Below are positions 35,902 to 44,802 of a DNA stretch of 45,838 nt, piece after piece. A program made the translations under genes and the position numbers. Within the stretch, counting starts at the first letter, position 1, and the number at the start of each line of letters is the position of its first letter. The notes below the pieces were generated by a model. It ran no database searches. It was given only the letters and a program-made list of their open reading frames with translations, and was not told the DNA's origin. Origin of the DNA: Verrucomicrobiota bacterium (GTDB taxonomy: Bacteria; Verrucomicrobiota; Verrucomicrobiia; Chthoniobacterales; SZAS-18); contig JANXRG010000065.1 of assembly GCA_025353105.1 (NCBI GenBank), positions 1 to 45,838 of the forward strand. Direction: 5' to 3'.

Positions 35902-37919
35902 GCGCCACGTCCGAACAACGCAAACTCGCCGCCATCATGTTTACCGACATGGTGGGCTATAGCGCGCTCACGCAGCGCGACGAGGCCCTGGCGTTGGAAT
36001 TGCTGGAAGAGCACCGCGTGGTTATTCGCGAGACCGTGTTGAGGTATGGGGGCCGAGAGGTGAAGACGATTGGCGACGGATTCCTGCTCGAATTTCCCAG
36101 CACGTTGTCGGCCATGGAGGCGGCCGTGCAAATTCAGCAAGCTCTGCACACCCGCAACGAGAATTCGCCTCACAACCGGCAGGTTCGCGTTCGTATCGGG
36201 ATCCATGTCGGCGATGTCGTCGCTCGGGATGGGGACATCCACGGCGATGGGGTGAACATCGCGGCGCGACTCGAACCGCTCGCAATGGGCGGCGGGATTT
36301 GTGTGTCGGAGGACGTCGAGCGGGCCGTTCGCAACAAACTGGCGTGTCCGCTGGCGCCGCTGGGATCCGCCGAATTGAAGAATATTGATCTGCCCGTTTC
36401 CGTCTTTCGCGTCGTTCTGCCTTGGGATTCCTCCGCGCCCTCTACCCCGCCGGTGATTGCAGCGGCCGACCCCGCTGCGCCGGCCAAGAGCGTGGCGGTG
36501 CTGGCCTTCGCGAACCTGAGCACCGACCGCGACAACGAGTATTTCTCGGACGGCATCAGCGAGGAACTCTTGAATGTGCTGGCGAAGATTCCGGAGCTGA
36601 AGGTTTCCGCCCGTACCTCGGCTTTCTTCTTCAAGGGCAAGCAGGTTCCAATTTCCGAAATCGCGAAGCAACTCGGCGTTGCCTACGTCGTCGAGGGCAG
36701 CGTCAGGAAGGCTGGCGATCGCCTGCGCATCACGGCGCAGCTGATCAATGCGGCGGACGGATTTCACCTTTGGTCCGACACCTTTGATCGCGATGCCAAG
36801 GACGTCTTCGCCGTGCAGGACGAGATCGCCGGACTCATCGCCCGGAATCTTTCGATCAAGCTGGCCGCTTCCCCAGTCGCGGCGCGGTCGGTGAATCCCG
36901 AGGCGCACCGGTTATTGCTGGAGGGCCGGTATCACCTGGCGCAACGCACCGAAGACGGGTTTACGCGGGCGGAGAAGGCGCTCGCGCGCGCCGTGGAAAT
37001 CGATCCCACCTTTGCGCCGCCGCTGGCAGCCCTCGGTGAGCTGTACGCCGTGCGTTCGCAGTTTCAGGCTTTCAGCGGCCGCGGGGCCGATCCCGTCGAT
37101 CGCGCCCGCGCCGTGGATCGGGTGAATCAGGCGATGCGGTTGGACCCGCTGCTGGCTGAGCCGTACGCGGTGATGGCGCTGTTGCTGGTCAACGACCGGC
37201 GGCTGCCGGAAGCGGAGGTATTCTTCGAAAAGACGTTCCGCCTGAACCCCAACAACGCCATCGCGCACCACTGGCGCGCGAATTTGCGTATGTTACAAGG
37301 ACGGCTCGAGGAAGGCCTGGCCGGGCTGGAAGAGGCGCTCCGACTGAATCCGCTTTCATTCATCACGGTGCATGCCTACGGCGCGTACCTCAACTATGCG
37401 GGCAAGTTTGACGAAGCGCTGTCCGTCATCGATCACTCCCTGGCTTTGCGGAGCGAGGGGCACTACGGCGCGGGCCACAGCGAGCGCGCTCTCGTCCTTT
37501 TGCGCCTCGGGCGGACCGACGAGGCCGTCGTCACCGCGCGCGGGGTGTTGCAGTCGATCGCCACGGCGATCCTGACATGGAGCGGGGGCGACGCCGTTTA
37601 TGTCCTGCGCGCGGCGGGTGTGGTAGACGAGGCCGAGCGCTTCGCGAGCGACTTGCTCGGCGCCGTGCCTCCTGCGAGCTATCTGCGGGGGTACATCCTG
37701 TGCGCGCTTGGCCGGTTCGACGAGGGGTTACCCCTGCTGGAATCCGCACCGCCGATTGCGCTGGCTCGTCTTTACCTGTTGCCGATGCTGGATCCCGCGC
37801 GCGACACGCCGCGCTTCCAGGAATGGATCGCCAAGCTGGGGGTGGCGGAGGATTACCGGCGCGCGCGCGAATCCATCGCGCGCCTGGAAGCGGAGCGGAA
37901 GGCGGCCGATTCGAGGTGA
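35898..37919 (+). CDS. Adenylate cyclase with TolB-like and TPR domains but no membrane helix
   Basis: A 673-residue paralog of the preceding gene. The cyclase head keeps D17, K56, D60, D113, N120 and R124. After the head (VFRVVLPWDSS) only about 20 proline- and alanine-rich residues (APSTPPVIAAADPAAPA) lead straight into the TolB-like domain KSVAVLAFANLSTDRDNEYF at about residue 196. The hydrophobic helix and the W-x-PWRK edge found in the other members are missing, so this one should be soluble. TPRs fill residues 335-660. Start is GTG in a GTGA overlap with the preceding stop. The TolB part shares an exactly identical stretch of DNA with the cyclase at 44803. Confidence 0.9.
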   Translation: MSATSEQRKLAAIMFTDMVGYSALTQRDEALALELLEEHRVVIRETVLRYGGREVKTIGDGFLLEFPSTLSAMEAAVQIQQALHTRNENSPHNRQVRVRIGIHVGDVVARDGDIHGDGVNIAARLEPLAMGGGICVSEDVERAVRNKLACPLAPLGSAELKNIDLPVSVFRVVLPWDSSAPSTPPVIAAADPAAPAKSVAVLAFANLSTDRDNEYFSDGISEELLNVLAKIPELKVSARTSAFFFKGKQVPISEIAKQLGVAYVVEGSVRKAGDRLRITAQLINAADGFHLWSDTFDRDAKDVFAVQDEIAGLIARNLSIKLAASPVAARSVNPEAHRLLLEGRYHLAQRTEDGFTRAEKALARAVEIDPTFAPPLAALGELYAVRSQFQAFSGRGADPVDRARAVDRVNQAMRLDPLLAEPYAVMALLLVNDRRLPEAEVFFEKTFRLNPNNAIAHHWRANLRMLQGRLEEGLAGLEEALRLNPLSFITVHAYGAYLNYAGKFDEALSVIDHSLALRSEGHYGAGHSERALVLLRLGRTDEAVVTARGVLQSIATAILTWSGGDAVYVLRAAGVVDEAERFASDLLGAVPPASYLRGYILCALGRFDEGLPLLESAPPIALARLYLLPMLDPARDTPRFQEWIAKLGVAEDYRRARESIARLEAERKAADSR

Positions 37920-37944
37920 AGGGTCGACTTCCGGCGCATTTTAT

Positions 37945-37964
37945 CGTAAGGAATTTGTGCGTCC
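37945..37964 (+). promoter_or_regulatory. Leader element shared by two kinase paralogs (copy 2)
   Basis: CGTAAGGAATTTGTGCGTCC abuts the ATG at 37965 and matches 31245-31264 at 16 of 20 positions. The similarity is non-coding and so marks a duplication that included the translation start region, or a kept regulatory site. Confidence 0.45.
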
Positions 37965-40900
37965 ATGCTTGACGATTCCGTTTATGCCCCCTTCTCAATC
38001 GCGCGCAGCGCGGACGGCACGCGCGTCGAGCTGGGGCGCGGGGCGATGGGCATCACGTACCGGGCCACCGACACGCAGCTTGGCCGGACGGTGGCTCTTA
38101 AGGTGATCAACGCGACGTATCTCGGCGATCCGATCGCGCGCCAGCGATTTCTCACCGAAGCGCGCGCTGCGGCGCAGTTGCATCATTCGAACGTGGCGGG
38201 CGTGTACCAACTACGCGCCGACGGCGAGGACATTTTCTATGCGATGGAATTCGTGGAAGGCGAAACAGTGGACGCGCACGTCCGGCGACGTGGCCCGCTG
38301 CCGTCGCGGCTCGCTCTGCGCATCATTCTGCAGGCCGCGCAGGGACTTGCTGCGGCCGATGCGCGCGGTCTGATTCATCGCGACATCAAACCGGCCAATT
38401 TGATGCTCGCGCAGGCGCCCGCGCCGGTGGGCGAGGGGATCGAGCATGAGGAGGAGGACGGCCTGCTGGTGAAGGTGATCGACTTCGGCCTGGCGAGGAG
38501 CGTGGGCGGAAATGAAACAGGCGGGGGATTGACAGGCGGCAACGTGGTGGGCACGCCATACTACATGAGTCCGGAGCAAATCTCTCCGGAGATGGGATCC
38601 ACGCTGGATTGCCGCAGCGACATCTACAGCCTCGGCGTCACACTCTGGTATTTGCTGGCGGGTCGCGCGCCGTTTGAAGGATCGCAATTCCAGATTCTCA
38701 GCCAGCACCTGCAGAAGCGTCCACCGCTTGAGCAACTAACCGACGTCGGCGTGCCAGCAGAGGTCGTCACGTTGATCGGCTCGATGCTCGCCAAGGACCG
38801 CGATGAACGGCCGGCGAACTATGCCGCCCTGATTGCCGCGCTGAAGAAGATTCTGCGAGGGGGCGGTTCCACCACGTTTGCCGCGGTGCCGCGGCGGGAG
38901 GGCGGGGACGCCACCATGGTGATGCCGTCGTCAGTAAGACCTTCCAGCAGCCAAATCGAGCCGCGGCAGATTCCGGAAAAGGTCGGCGGCAGCGGGCGTC
39001 CGACATGGCTGATCCCGGCTGCGTTGGGCGCCGCGGCGCTCGTGACGATGGCGATTTGGCAGCCGTGGCGAAGAGCGGTCCCGACGGGGGGCGACAGGCC
39101 GGCGGAATCTGCAGTGTTGAATCCGCAGGTTTCGGAGGCGCGGCGCCTGTCGGACCAGGCGCGTGCGCTGTTGATCAAGCCCGGCGGCGGGGCCACGAAA
39201 TACGACACCGCAGCGTTGTTGTGCGATCGCGCGCTCGCCTTGGATCCGACGGATGCGGACGCTTGGGCGATCGCGAGCCAGGTCGACACGAAGATGGCGT
39301 ATCATTCATTTGATCGATCGGAGAAGCGCCTCGAGAGCGCGCGCAGCAAAGCGGCCAGGGCGCTGAACCTGGCTCCGAACTCCTTCGAGGTCCGCCTCTC
39401 GCAAGCTGCCTACCTGTCCTATTTGACGGAACCGCCCATCTCCAACCAGGCCGAGCCCGTCTTGCGAGCGCTGCGCGACGAGAATCCGCGGGATTTCCGC
39501 GTCCATGATGCGCTGGGGGTGCTCCTCCGAACCCAAGGCCGTTTGGTGGAGGCGGTGGCGAGCTTTGACGATGCCGCGCAATTGCCGGGTGGAGCGGCGG
39601 GAGGATTGATTCAAAAGGCTTGGGCCCTTTACCGGCTTCGTCGCTACGCGGAATGCGAGGTGGCCCTCGACCAGTCGATCGCGATCGAGCCGCTGGCGGG
39701 CAGCATCTCACTCAAGATCTTCCTTGAACTAAGCTGGTACGGCGACCCCGACCGGGCGCTATCCACGCTGCGGAAGCTCCCGGCCTCCGAGTCGATGGAG
39801 GACGTTGGGGTCGCCGCGGCGATCCGGCTTTACACCTGGCGGCGGGAGCCGGCCGAGTTATTGAAATTGATGGCAACCGTGCCGCGGGAGTGGATCACCT
39901 GGTCGGTCTGGGGGCCGAAAGCCGCGCTCACGGGCGACGCCAACGCCGAGTTGAAGAGGCCGGCGGCGGCCCAGGCCGACTGGCAGAGCGCACTGGCGTT
40001 GATCGACCAGCGGCTGGTCGCCACGCCGAACGACCGCAACCTGCTGGAATGGAAAGCGTATGTGCTCGCCTCGCTCGGCGAAACCGGGAAGGCCGCCGAA
40101 ATGTGGGAACGTGCCCGACAAATTCCGAAAGCCAATATCGCCGTGTTCGCGATCGAACGGATTCAGCGACTGGCCTCACCGGACGCGGTCATCGACGAAC
40201 TCGAGCGACGTGCGAAAGTTGCCAGTGAATCCCTGGATCGCGGCGAGCCGGTGATCGATGGCATCATCAGCGCCGCAGACCTGCGGCTGAATCCAGCGTG
40301 GGATCAAGCGCGAGGGTTGCAGCGCTTCCAGGCCCTGCAAGCCAGGCTTGAGGCTGATCCGCGCTTCTCGCCAAAGTCAAAAGCGCCGGACGCCCGGAAC
40401 GCGTCCGCCGTCGATCCGAAATCCGTCGCGGTGATGGCGTTTGAGAATTTGAGCGACGACAAGTCGAATGAATATTTCTCCGACGGGATCAGCGAGGAAC
40501 TGCTGACCGTGCTGCAAAAAATCCCGGGCTTGCGCGTCGCCGCCCGGACCTCGGCGTTTTCGTTCAAGGGCAAGAACGCCACGGCGCGAGAGATTGGGCA
40601 GCAACTGGGCGTGGCGCAGTTGGTCGAGGGCAGTGTGCGCAAATCCGGGAGCAGCGTACGCATCGCCGCGCGACTCAGCCGCGCCGACACGGGCGAGCAG
40701 ATTTGGTCGGAGAATTACACGCGAGACTTGAAGGATGTCTTCGCGGTGCAGACGGAGATTGCGCAGACCATCCTGGAGCAGTTGCGTGGAAGGTTCGATG
40801 GCGCGCCCGGTGGCGCCGCGGTGAAGGCGCAGATTCAGTCGCAGGTGAAGGCGGCGGAGAAGGGCGGCACGAAAAGCGTGGAGGCCTACCAGCATTACCT

Positions 40901-41831
40901 GCGCGGTCGCTTTCAGGAGAACCAGTTCTCCAGCGAGGGCCTGGCCAACGCGCTCGTCTCGTACCGCAAGGCCGTGGAACTGGATCCGGGTTTTGCGCTC
41001 GGCTGGGCGGCGCTTTCGGAAACGTATTCGCTGCAGACCGGGTGGGACTCGGGCGATCAACCTTTGGAGGAGGGTTTCAAACGGGCGCGCGAGGCGGTGG
41101 ACCGCGCGGTGGCGTTGGAGCCGAATTTGGCGGAGGCGTTACTGGCGCTGGGACGCCTGCAGATCTGGCACGACTTCGATTGGCGGGGCGGAAAGGCGTC
41201 GGCGCGCCGGGCGTTGGAACTCGCCCCATCCAGCGCGCAGGGGCTGGGCTTCCTGGCTGAGTGCGAGGCCGCCGTGGGAAACGTCGAGCGGGCGCTTGAA
41301 CTCGGGCGCCAGGCGATCACGCTCGATCCGTTGAATCCGGAAATTCGCCTGAATCATGGGATTTATCTCAGCCAACGCGGCCCGTATGCCGAGGCGGCGG
41401 ACGAGTTCCGCCGAACCCTCGAGATCACGCCGAACGCCATCGGCGCGCGGGCCAACTGGAGCACCGCGGCCCTCTTGGATGGCCAAGTGGATGAGGCGGT
41501 CGCCATCGCGGAGAAGGATACCCCTGGGTGGGGCCGGGCTTATGCCTTGAGCCTCGCGTACTGGCAGCAGGGCCGCAGAGCCGAGGCGGACGCGCAATTA
41601 CGAGCACTCGAAGATTCGTTTGCGCAGGCCGCAGCCTACCAGGTCGGCGAGGTTTATGCGTATCGCGGCGAGTCAGACAAGGCCTTTGCCTGGCTTGACC
41701 GCGCGTACCAACAGCGAGACCCCGGAATCGTTTACCTGAAGCTGGATCGGCTGCTCTTGAGTTTGCACGCGGACCCGCGCTGGGCCGCGCTGATGCATCG
41801 GGCGGGTCTCGCCGACGATCGGTCGAAATGA
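37965..41831 (+). CDS. Giant Ser/Thr kinase with two successive TPR sensor halves (chimeric)
   Basis: A 1288-residue protein. The kinase head (about 15-300; K46, HRDIKPANL at 138-146, DFG 173-175) is nearly the same as that at 31265. A membrane helix follows (WLIPAALGAAALVTMAIWQP, about 348-367). Residues 380-800 are TPR-like repeats without a TolB-like domain and end in ADLRLNPAWDQARGLQRFQA, which resembles the terminal signature of sibling proteins. A second sensor then begins at about 820 with the TolB-like domain (KSVAVMAFENLSDDKSNEYF) and further TPRs to the end (LHADPRWAALMHRAGLADDR). The layout fits fusion of two family members. Kinase residues are intact. It starts 45 bp after the soluble cyclase gene. 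Confidence 0.9.
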   Translation: MLDDSVYAPFSIARSADGTRVELGRGAMGITYRATDTQLGRTVALKVINATYLGDPIARQRFLTEARAAAQLHHSNVAGVYQLRADGEDIFYAMEFVEGETVDAHVRRRGPLPSRLALRIILQAAQGLAAADARGLIHRDIKPANLMLAQAPAPVGEGIEHEEEDGLLVKVIDFGLARSVGGNETGGGLTGGNVVGTPYYMSPEQISPEMGSTLDCRSDIYSLGVTLWYLLAGRAPFEGSQFQILSQHLQKRPPLEQLTDVGVPAEVVTLIGSMLAKDRDERPANYAALIAALKKILRGGGSTTFAAVPRREGGDATMVMPSSVRPSSSQIEPRQIPEKVGGSGRPTWLIPAALGAAALVTMAIWQPWRRAVPTGGDRPAESAVLNPQVSEARRLSDQARALLIKPGGGATKYDTAALLCDRALALDPTDADAWAIASQVDTKMAYHSFDRSEKRLESARSKAARALNLAPNSFEVRLSQAAYLSYLTEPPISNQAEPVLRALRDENPRDFRVHDALGVLLRTQGRLVEAVASFDDAAQLPGGAAGGLIQKAWALYRLRRYAECEVALDQSIAIEPLAGSISLKIFLELSWYGDPDRALSTLRKLPASESMEDVGVAAAIRLYTWRREPAELLKLMATVPREWITWSVWGPKAALTGDANAELKRPAAAQADWQSALALIDQRLVATPNDRNLLEWKAYVLASLGETGKAAEMWERARQIPKANIAVFAIERIQRLASPDAVIDELERRAKVASESLDRGEPVIDGIISAADLRLNPAWDQARGLQRFQALQARLEADPRFSPKSKAPDARNASAVDPKSVAVMAFENLSDDKSNEYFSDGISEELLTVLQKIPGLRVAARTSAFSFKGKNATAREIGQQLGVAQLVEGSVRKSGSSVRIAARLSRADTGEQIWSENYTRDLKDVFAVQTEIAQTILEQLRGRFDGAPGGAAVKAQIQSQVKAAEKGGTKSVEAYQHYLRGRFQENQFSSEGLANALVSYRKAVELDPGFALGWAALSETYSLQTGWDSGDQPLEEGFKRAREAVDRAVALEPNLAEALLALGRLQIWHDFDWRGGKASARRALELAPSSAQGLGFLAECEAAVGNVERALELGRQAITLDPLNPEIRLNHGIYLSQRGPYAEAADEFRRTLEITPNAIGARANWSTAALLDGQVDEAVAIAEKDTPGWGRAYALSLAYWQQGRRAEADAQLRALEDSFAQAAAYQVGEVYAYRGESDKAFAWLDRAYQQRDPGIVYLKLDRLLLSLHADPRWAALMHRAGLADDRSK

Positions 41832-41868
41832 GACCGCGCGTTGCTACCCTCCGAATCACGAATTACTA

Positions 41869-43410
41869 ATGACCAACGATCCCAAACCACATCTCTTCAC
41901 GAAAGGCAGTCGCGTCGGTCCCTACGAGATCACGTCGCCCATCGGTGCGGGCGGCATGGGCGAGGTGTTCCGCGCGCGGGACACGCGGCTGAATCGCGAC
42001 GTGGCGGTGAAAGTGTTGCCCAGGGATTTTGGGGCGGACGGGGACCGGCTGCGGCGCTTCGAGCAGGAGGCGAAGACGCTCGCGGCCCTGAATCATTCGA
42101 ACGTGCTGACCATTCACGATACCGGGGTTCATGAAGGCGCGCCGTATCTCGTCAGTGAATTGCTCGAGGGCAAATCGCTGCGCGAGGAGATGAGCGGCGG
42201 GGCGTTGCCGGTGCGCAAGGCCACCGAGTACGCGCTGCAAATCGCGCATGGCTTGGCGGCGGCGAATGGCAAGGGAGTGATTCATCGCGACCTGAAGCCG
42301 GAAAACATTTTCGTCACCAAGGACGGACGGGTGAAGATTCTGGATTTCGGGCTGGCGAAGCAGCGCGCGCCCTTGCCCATCGGGGACGAGCGGGGCAGGC
42401 AGGAGGCAGCCACCATCCCCATCGACCCGGACGCTATCGTGAACACCACGCAGCCGGGGATGGTGCTGGGCACACCTTCCTACATGTCGCCGGAGCAGGT
42501 GCGCGGCGAACCGGCGGATCATCGCGCGGACATTTTCGCCTTCGGCTGTGTGCTTTACGAAATGCTCAGCGGCACGCGCGCGTTTCGGCGCAGGACGCCG
42601 GTCGAGAGCATGAACGCGGTGTTGAACAGCACGCCAGCGGACCTCAGCACGACGCATCCCAACATCCCGCTGGCGCTGGCGCGCATCGTCGAGCGCTGCC
42701 TGGAAAAGCAGCCGGACAACCGCTTCCAGTCGGCCAAGGACCTGGCTTTCGCGTTGGAGAATCTCTCCGACCCCACCTCGGTCTCGGCGCGCGTGCTCCA
42801 AGGGAAGGCGGCCCCGCGCTGGCTCTCGCGCGAGGGCCTGGCATGGGCGACGGCGGCGCTCCTGCTCACGCTGCTGGCTTTGGCCGGGATCAGCCTTCGC
42901 CGCCAGCCGGCGGCTGCCCAGCCGACGCTTCGCCTGTCGATCGCGCCACCGGCGGATTGCCAAGATAGTGATTTTGCACTCTCGCCAGATGGCCGGTACC
43001 TCGCGTTTACCGCGGCGTTGGCGGACAAAGTGGTGCTGATGATCCGAACACTCGCTTCGGACGAGATCCGGACCGTTCCTGATGTGAGCCGTGCGAGTGC
43101 CCTGTTTTGGTCGCCCGATAGCCGGTTCATCGGATATTACGAGAGTGCGGCGAAACTGAAGGCCGCGCCGGTGAACGGAGGTCGCCCGCGGGAGATTTGC
43201 AGCGCCCGGGGAGGCGGAGCCACCTGGAACCAGGATGGAGTGATTGTCTTCACGGAGTTCTGGGGAGGCGGGCTGTTCCGGGTGTCCGCCGGGGGCGGGG
43301 ACGTGACGCCGCTGACGACCTTGAACACGGCGGAACAGGAAGGCGTGCACCTCTGGCCACGCTTTCTCCCGGACGGCCGTCACTTCTTGTTCCTGGTCCG
43401 GCGCACGTAG
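41869..43410 (+). CDS. Ser/Thr kinase with membrane helix, ended early by an in-frame TAG (first half of a split kinase-propeller gene)
   Basis: A 513-residue Hanks kinase of a different subtype from the two TPR kinases: glycine loop IGAGGMGEVFRARD, VAVKVL, HRDLKPENIF, DFGLAK and TPSYMSPEQVRGEPADHRAD, then a membrane helix (WATAALLLTLLALAGISL, about 324-341) and the first blades of a PD40/TolB-type beta-propeller (ALSPDGRYLAF, LFWSPDSRFIGYY). It ends at TAG 43408-43410 after FLFLVRRT. The same frame continues open to 44574 with more propeller blades, so the full gene would encode about 901 residues. The kinase and membrane parts are complete, and the truncated protein might still signal. It follows the giant kinase by 37 bp. 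Confidence 0.85.
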   Translation: MTNDPKPHLFTKGSRVGPYEITSPIGAGGMGEVFRARDTRLNRDVAVKVLPRDFGADGDRLRRFEQEAKTLAALNHSNVLTIHDTGVHEGAPYLVSELLEGKSLREEMSGGALPVRKATEYALQIAHGLAAANGKGVIHRDLKPENIFVTKDGRVKILDFGLAKQRAPLPIGDERGRQEAATIPIDPDAIVNTTQPGMVLGTPSYMSPEQVRGEPADHRADIFAFGCVLYEMLSGTRAFRRRTPVESMNAVLNSTPADLSTTHPNIPLALARIVERCLEKQPDNRFQSAKDLAFALENLSDPTSVSARVLQGKAAPRWLSREGLAWATAALLLTLLALAGISLRRQPAAAQPTLRLSIAPPADCQDSDFALSPDGRYLAFTAALADKVVLMIRTLASDEIRTVPDVSRASALFWSPDSRFIGYYESAAKLKAAPVNGGRPREICSARGGGATWNQDGVIVFTEFWGGGLFRVSAGGGDVTPLTTLNTAEQEGVHLWPRFLPDGRHFLFLVRRT

Positions 43411-44574
43411 CCGGAATCCACCTTCATTTGGCTGGGGTCGACGAACACCGCCGAGCCTCGCCGGCGGTTAATCCAGGCCGACGCGCTCGTGGGCTGGGTG
43501 GATCCCGATCAAGTCTTGTTCGTTCGTGGCGGCGCGCTGCACGCCCAGACGTTCGACGCCAAGCTGCTCACCTTTGTCGGGTCGCCACGGGTGGTAGCTG
43601 ATCTGGTGGCTTTCCAATCAGAAGACTCCGTTGCGCAAGCGACCTGTTCCCGAAACGGAATCCTGGCCTACAAGGAGAAGCATTTTCCGACGGGCCATTT
43701 GACCTGGCTCGATCGCACGGGCCAGCCAGTCGGGACGGTCGGTCAACCGATGACCATCCACTCTTTCCGGCTCGCCCCGGATGAACGAACCGTTGCCGTC
43801 TCGAAATTCGATCGCCGGGCGGGCGCATGGAATTTGTGGCAAGTCGATGCTGCGAACGGGACGGAAGATCGCCTGACCTTCCTGCGCAATGCGCAGAGGC
43901 CGGTCTGGTCGCCGGATGGCTCTGAGATCATCTACGATTCCGACGAGTTCACGATGTTCAATGTGTACCGTCGGCGGGTGGACAGAACGACGCCGGAACA
44001 ACCCATCTACCGAACTGCGATGGACGACAAGCTTCCGACCGACTGGTCGAGCGACGGCCGACATCTGCTCTTCTCGCAACGCACCGAGAAGAACGCCACC
44101 GACATCTGGTTCCTTTCGCTCGAAGACCCTTCCCATCCCCAACCGTTGCTGCGGACGGAAGCAGATGAGATGAACGCCCGATTTTCCCCCGATGGCCGCT
44201 GGATCGCGTACAGCTCAAATGAGTCCGGTCGTCCCCAGGTGTATTTACAGACGTTTCCCAAAGGTGGTTCGCGCATCATCGTGTCGCGCGACGGCGGCGC
44301 TCTGCCGGTCTGGAATCCGAATGGCAAGGAACTCTTCTTCCTCGATCCGGAGCGCACGCTCCTTTCCGTGGAGATCAAGTCCGACGACTCGGGGGCGATG
44401 AAACCCGGCGCGCCCAAGCCGCTCTTTCGCCGACCCGCCAACGCCACGTCACGGATCGATAGCTACGACGTTTCGCGCGATGGCCAGCGCTTCCTCTTCG
44501 CGCTCGATGCGCCTTCGCCCGGCTCCGAAAATATCGCAGTCCTCTTGAACTGGGTGGGAGAGTCGAATCGATGA
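43411..44574 (+). pseudogene. Propeller half of the split kinase gene, after the in-frame TAG
   Basis: The frame of 41869-43410 continues without interruption from 43411 (PESTFIWLGSTNTAEPRRRL) to the TGA at 44574. It contains PD40-type blades PVWSPDGSEIIYDSD, DWSSDGRHLLFSQR, ARFSPDGRWIAYSSNESGRP, and the typical end VSRDGQRFLFALDAPSPGSE. Within it the first usable start is GTG 43489, which would give 361 residues but no signal sequence or membrane helix, so an independent periplasmic product is unlikely. Translation by readthrough of the TAG cannot be excluded. It overlaps the next remnant by ATGA. Confidence 0.7.
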
Positions 44575-44795
44575 ATCCCGGATCACTTCGGCTGCTTGGT
44601 CCCTCCGAATTACTCCCCTCGATCGGGACGGGCGGGACCGGTAAAGTCTGCCGCGTTCGGAACACGCCGCTGAGCACGCTGGCGGACAAATCAATCGCGC
44701 GGACCCGCGCCGGGCGGTGCTCCTGCAGGGCGGGACTCGCCGAAGACCCATCGAAACGAGGCGCCGCTGCACTCCGAATGACGACAGACGAATGA
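44571..44795 (+). pseudogene. Kinase remnant: glycine-loop head joined to a TPR-kinase tail
   Basis: A 74-codon frame. Its beginning (LLGPSELLPSIGTGGTGKVC then RVRNTPL) is a degenerate copy of the kinase start GPYEITSPIGAGGMGEVF at 41914; its end (CRAGLAEDPSK) matches the end of the giant kinase (HRAGLADDRSK). The following bases CTCCGAATGACGA also match CTCCGAATCACGA after that gene. Everything between, including the catalytic lysine and HRD, is missing. It is thus the kinase counterpart of the cyclase remnant at 29643. The start overlaps the previous stop (ATGA). Confidence 0.7.
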
Positions 44796-44802
44796 AGTTC
44801 GC

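Noticed and set aside
27709-43410. Reassignment of TAA and TAG to glutamine as an explanation for the two in-frame stops.
   Set aside because: Other genes here end normally at TAG (amidohydrolase at 1732-1734, TatD at 2539-2541, FadL-type at 21048-21050), with no conserved sequence continuing after them, so these stops are read as stops.
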